Source: Pontibacter sp. HSC-14F20
Lineage (GTDB): Bacteria; Bacteroidota; Bacteroidia; Cytophagales; Hymenobacteraceae
Length of the DNA: 64,000 nucleotides
Direction of reading: 5' to 3'
NCBI RefSeq assembly: GCF_019599265.1
Contig: NZ_JAHZTC010000009.1
Coordinates: forward strand, 107,001-171,000
This document shows, one piece after another, positions 60,826 through 64,000 of this stretch. The notes beneath the pieces were generated by a model. The model was given only the letters and a program-made list of their open reading frames with translations, was not told the DNA's origin and did no database searches. The position numbers and the translations under genes were made by a program. Each line of letters starts with the position of its first letter. Position 1 is the first letter of the stretch.

Positions 60826-61245
60826 CTACTCCTGGGGGTTACTAGCTTTGTATTCTTCCAGCTTGGCCTTAAGCGCGTCTACATCGGCGTGGTGTCCTTT
60901 GGCTACTTCGGCAGCGTCGAGCTCGATGAGCATGTTCTGCATCTGTTTCAGGTAGGCGGCTTTGTCCTTTTTAAGGCAGCCTTTGTGGTTGTCTTTGCAG
61001 GTGCCGTCCTCATCCATGGGTTTGAACATACTGCCCTCGCCATAGATAAGCCATTGCGTGTTCAGGTCCTGAAAGTTCTTAACGATAGCCACTAACTCAT
61101 CGAGGAGGTAATTTTTCCCTGACAGGATATTAGCAAGCACTGCTTCATCGCTGCCCGTCATCTCAAGGAGCTGCGGCATTTCCAACTCTTTGATGCTGGT
61201 ATAAAAACGGAACCTTTTGCCGATTTGCTGTATGTCAATAGCCAT
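60826..61245 (-). CDS. Small regulator-like protein with possible helix-turn-helix start
   Basis: 139 residues. The first 75 (DIQQIGKRFRFYTSIKELEMPQLLEMTGSDEAVLANILSGKNYLLDELVAIVKNF) read like an XRE-type helix-turn-helix as found in phage or IS-linked regulators. A cysteine-containing loop (GTCKDNHKGCLKKD) and a coiled helix (KQMQNMLIELDAAEVAKGHHADVDALKAKLEEY) follow. It lies just before the IS91-like element. No partner gene is evident. Confidence 0.6.
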   Translation of the reverse strand: MAIDIQQIGKRFRFYTSIKELEMPQLLEMTGSDEAVLANILSGKNYLLDELVAIVKNFQDLNTQWLIYGEGSMFKPMDEDGTCKDNHKGCLKKDKAAYLKQMQNMLIELDAAEVAKGHHADVDALKAKLEEYKASNPQE

Positions 61246-61465
61246 AGATAGAGATTTATGAGGTTATGTAAACTTGCTATACGTACCTATAACAGTTTCT
61301 GTATCAAAAAATTCCCGGGCTATTTGTATAGAGTATTAATAAACAGATTGTTGCCGTTTGGAAATTGTGCTGTTACACCTTGTTGCACTAAACCTTCGGT
61401 AGCTGGTTTTAAAAAGCAGCGGATAAGGGCTATCTTTTGGATTCACACTTATTCCTTACATAAAG

Positions 61466-62376
61466 ATGAAAAAAAAGAGCCTACCCTTATCCAGACTGCC
61501 TGTACTAATGTAGCGGGATTCAGCGAGCTTTACGAGAAGTTCCGAAAAAAAATCACCGTCTCGGGCCGCGGCCAGAGCACCCTCAAAAACTACAGCCACC
61601 ACCTGGCCAAGGTGGCCCTGCACTTTAACTGCCTGCCCACCGAGCTGGACTGCGACCAGCTCAACGACTACCTCTACCTGGTAAAGCGGGAGCACAACAC
61701 CCCCTCCAACTCCTACTTCAAGTTCACCGTCTACTCCCTGCGCTACGTCTTTCGCATGGAAGGCCTCAAGGACAAGCGCATTGAGCTGCCTGTCCTCAGG
61801 GGCAGCAAAAAGCTGCCTGTTGTTCTAAGCAAGCCCGAGGTTAAAAGGCTGCTCTCGGCGCCAAAGCTGTTAAAACACCGGGTCCTTATTGCCACCCTCT
61901 ACGACTGCGGGCTGCGCTGTGCCGAAGTGCGTAACCTTCGTCTTTCGGACCTGGACTTTGACCGCCGCATGCTCCACGTGCGCCAGGGCAAGGGAGGCAA
62001 AGACCGCTACGTGCCCCTGAGCGAGCACCTGATCCGCGGGCTTTAAAAGTACATCCAGTCAGAGTGCCCGCAGACCTGGCTCTTCAACGGCCAGGTGCAG
62101 CAGAGTGAAGAGGGCCTGACAGACACCCGCTATTCCCAACAAGGGGTGCAGTGGGTGGTGCGAACGGCACGTAATGAAGCCGGCCTCTCCAAGCAGGTCA
62201 GCACGCATACGCTGCGCCACACCTTCGCCACCCACCTGCTCGAGGACGGCCTGGACATCATCTCCATCAAAGACCTGCTGGGCCACGAGAGTATTCAGAC
62301 CACGATGGTCTACCTGCACGTGGCCCAGAGCGGCAGGAAAAAGCCTTTCTCGCCGCTCGACACCCTCTACGCCTAG
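61466..62376 (+). pseudogene. Tyrosine recombinase of an IS91-like element, broken twice
   Basis: The likely original start is ATG before KKKSLPLSRLPVL, which reads in one frame for 15 codons, then hits TAG. Recombinase sequence continues in another frame (GFSELYEKFRKKITVSGRGQSTLKNYSHHL, YFKFTVYSLRYVF, KLPVVLSKPEVKRLL, ATLYDCGLRCAEVRNLRL, GKGGKDRYVPLSEHLIRGL), then stops at TAA (62044-62046). The frame resumes with [44 protein letters not shown], carrying catalytic R-HxxR-H-Y residues (R in CAEVR context, HTLRH, GHES, MVYLH). TAA was probably AAA lysine. Two lesions make it inactive. Confidence 0.75.
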
Positions 62377-63509
62377 TGCGGGCCAAGCACGAGGTGGCAG
62401 ACGTCTTGCGTCTGCACTGGCCCCAGGTCGAGAACTGTGGTGGCATCAATTCCTGGCAGCTGCGCACGCTCTCGGCCCTCCTGCGCTGCCGCACCCAGCA
62501 GATGGGCGGGCACGTGGACGCCTGCTCAGACTGCGGCCAGGTGCGCGTGAGCTACAACTCCTGCCGCAACCGCCACTGCCCCAAGTGCCAGGGCCGCAAG
62601 CGCGAGCAGTGGATCCAGGCCCGCGAGCAGGAGCTCTTGCCCGTGCCCTACTTCCACGTGGTCTTCACCCTGCCCGACACGCTCAACCAGCTGGCCCTCC
62701 AGCAGCCAAAGCTTGTCTACGACACCCTCTTTGAGGCCGCCTGGCAGACGCTGCTTGCCTTCGCCACGGACACAAAGCACCTGGGGGCAAGGCCGGGCAT
62801 GGTGGCCGTGCTCCACACCTGGGGCCAGACCCTCTCGCTGCACCCGCACCTGCACTGCATCGTGCCCGGTGGCGGGCTCAGTGAAAGCGGCAGGTGGCGA
62901 GGGGCCCGCGGCAAGGGACGCTACCTCTTCCCGGTCAAGGCCATGAGCCAGGTCTACAGAGCTAAGTACGTGCAGGTGTTGAAGGAGAAACTGCCAACAG
63001 TAGAGAAAGAGCTGCTAAAGGCACTGTTCGGCAAACAGTGGGTGGTCTATGCCAAGCGCCCCTTCTCGGGGCCCGAACATGTGGTCGAGTACCTGGGTCG
63101 CTATACCCACAAGATCGCTATCTCTAACCACCGTCTCACAGCCGTGGACGAGCAGTCGGTGAGCTTCTCCTACAAGGACTACCGGCAGGGGGCCAAAAGG
63201 CTGGAGATGAAGCTCGAGGGCATGGAGTTCATCCGTCGCTTTGCCCTGCACATCCTGCCCCGGGGCTTTGTGCGCATCCGCCACTACGGCATACTCAGCG
63301 GCACTGCCAAGGGGGTGGCCATTCCGGTGATACGGGAGCAATTGCCTGAGGAGAAACGGCGGAAAGCAGAAGTGCGCCAGCTCCAGGAGTACAATCCGCT
63401 CGAGTGCCCCTGCTGCAAAAAGGAGACGATGGTCACCCTGCAGGTGCTGGCTAAACGGGGGCCGCCACAGGGGATGAGGACGCAGCGCCCCTACCAGGAG
63501 TTCGAGTAA
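62376..63509 (+). CDS. IS91-family transposase (HUH superfamily)
   Basis: 377 residues, full length. A zinc-ribbon N-terminus (GHVDACSDCGQVRVSYNSCRNRHCPKCQ), the HUH motif in LSLHPHLHCIVPGGG (HPHLH), the downstream catalytic tyrosine region VEYLGRYTHKIAISNHRL and EYNPLECPCCKKE near the C-terminus. IS91 transposases nick and move by rolling-circle transposition at short target sequences. GTG start. Unlike the upstream recombinase, this frame is intact and could still act. Confidence 0.93.
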   Translation: MRAKHEVADVLRLHWPQVENCGGINSWQLRTLSALLRCRTQQMGGHVDACSDCGQVRVSYNSCRNRHCPKCQGRKREQWIQAREQELLPVPYFHVVFTLPDTLNQLALQQPKLVYDTLFEAAWQTLLAFATDTKHLGARPGMVAVLHTWGQTLSLHPHLHCIVPGGGLSESGRWRGARGKGRYLFPVKAMSQVYRAKYVQVLKEKLPTVEKELLKALFGKQWVVYAKRPFSGPEHVVEYLGRYTHKIAISNHRLTAVDEQSVSFSYKDYRQGAKRLEMKLEGMEFIRRFALHILPRGFVRIRHYGILSGTAKGVAIPVIREQLPEEKRRKAEVRQLQEYNPLECPCCKKETMVTLQVLAKRGPPQGMRTQRPYQEFE

Positions 63510-63956
63510 GAAGCTAAAAAAAGCCGCCCGACAAGGCGGCCTGGCGAAGCTATGCCCATTAGGCAGCAAATGCCTTGAAAAGAGCGGGAATTCTCCCCCG
63601 GAAACAGCAGAAAGTATCTACTATTACCCTTTCAGGCTCACCTCCAATGGGCCAGTCAGCTACCTGAAAGCCCAAACAAGTAGTTCAGGGGCAAGCCTCT
63701 TCCGACTTAAAACCCATAATGCGTCGCCCGGTTAGGTGCAACCACGGCTTCATTGTGGGCACTCCGTACCCAACGAAGCCTTAGTTGTTAGTAAGGGGAA
63801 TTTATAGATACAGCTTGGGCTGTTGCAGGTATAGCTAGCGGGTTTCGTCTGTGCGGCGGGCACTCACTTTTTTCCTTGATGGGGGTAGGGGCCACTACTG
63901 TTCGAAACCTTGTCAAGTTCGTATTATGTAACGGGCATACATGAAAGGAGGCTGAT
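63510..63956. other. Intergenic stretch between two mobile elements
   Basis: The first 270 bases appear to be the non-coding tail of the IS91-like element, including the hairpin noted above. The rest returns to host-like sequence with an AGGTATA motif and the second copy of the dispersed repeat. No gene found. Confidence 0.5.
63852..63881. repeat. Dispersed repeat, copy 2
   Basis: GTGCGGCGGGCACTCAC followed by TTTTTTCCTTGATG matches copy 1 at 56705-56734 with one mismatch, but the A-run arm of the hairpin is missing here, so it is a partial copy. Confidence 0.55.
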
Positions 63957-64000
63957 ATGAAGGCGAAGGATTTACTGGCATTTATCCCTGACCAGGACCT
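63944..64000 (+). CDS. Start of a probable transposase (3' end outside window)
   Basis: ATG at 63957 preceded by AAAGGAGG with five bases between, a strong Shine-Dalgarno rarely seen in the host genes here. The 14 complete codons visible (MKAKDLLAFIPDQD) resemble the opening of IS4-type transposases of Bacteroidota, which I recall beginning with a KDLL..IPD pattern. With so few residues this is tentative. Stated range includes the ribosome binding site. Confidence 0.35.

Larger units (their letters stand above)
61466..63780 (+). mobile_element. IS91-like element with recombinase and HUH transposase
   Basis: A tyrosine recombinase gene followed by an IS91-family transposase, with the latter's GTG start sharing a base with the recombinase stop. 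The pair is known from Bacteroidota elements of this type. GC content is clearly higher than in the flanks and host AGGTATA motifs are almost absent. A stem-loop at 63746-63780 (GGCTTCATTG arms pairing with CAACGAAGCC) might mark the terminal end. The left end was not identified, so the stated boundaries are minimal. Confidence 0.7.

Noticed and set aside
1..64000. CRISPR array or restriction-modification/defence island
   Set aside because: No regularly spaced direct repeats, cas-like, methylase or nuclease-effector genes were seen.

Overview
The window looks like chromosomal DNA from a member of the Bacteroidota, most likely Cytophagales/Hymenobacteraceae and Pontibacter-like. The reasons are a SusC/SusD pair, a PorE-like OmpA lipoprotein, DUF4270, DUF4293 and DUF4476 family proteins, -7 promoter boxes of the TAnnTTTG type, few Shine-Dalgarno sites and many AT-rich leaders. 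The genus is an inference from gene content and style, not from a marker gene. No rRNA or CRISPR array was seen. One tRNA (Phe) is present.

Layout. 1-10.5 kb: end of a type III pantothenate kinase gene, then an envelope block (outer membrane barrel, LptC, a 57-residue membrane protein, a CorC/HlyC-type protein, a PpiD-like foldase, a TPR protein), then recJ. 10.5-18.3 kb: GH25 lysozyme, lptB, a decayed four-helix-bundle gene inside an inverted-repeat cassette, a GH3-family enzyme, AIM24, gltX. 18.4-21.5 kb: a YihY/BrkB protein, then an AT-rich foreign-looking island of small membrane genes with a frameshifted gene, an attC-like palindrome and a short inverted-repeat element. 21.5-32.8 kb: RidA, a 3HCDH-domain protein, glmS, a DUF4270 lipoprotein, a half-length glycogen-synthase-like gene, panC-panD, a lipid flippase-like protein, heptose-phosphate adenylyltransferase, a Zn peptidase, acyl-CoA dehydrogenase, an AraC regulator. 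32.8-42 kb: GGGP synthase, holin-like and hypothetical membrane genes, DnaJ-TPR, TlpA thioredoxin, tRNA-Phe, a two-gene heterodisulfide-reductase-like iron-sulfur module, PorE-like OmpA lipoprotein. 42-51.7 kb: purM, a DUF4476 protein, and a probable iron or siderophore uptake locus (PchR-like AraC regulator divergent from SusC, SusD and a PepSY membrane protein). 51.8-61.2 kb: DUF4293, thiolase, GAF protein, truA, PLP-dependent gamma-synthase family enzyme, ABC exporter, GyrI-like protein, TetR regulator, lipoprotein, small regulator. 61.3-64 kb: an IS91-like element (broken tyrosine recombinase plus intact transposase) and the first codons of what looks like another transposase.

The most striking large-scale signal is the heptamer AGGTATA (reverse complement TATACCT), scattered through host coding sequence in all reading frames and through most host intergenic regions, where it often forms arms of palindromes. 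By eye its core GGTATA occurs roughly 30 times in the first 10.5 kb on both strands together, against about 5 expected by chance. It is almost absent from the segments that look acquired (12.7-13.1 kb, 19.5-21.3 kb, 61.3-63.8 kb). Several small inverted-repeat elements and recently broken genes are also reported. No complete new defence or biosynthetic system was recognised.
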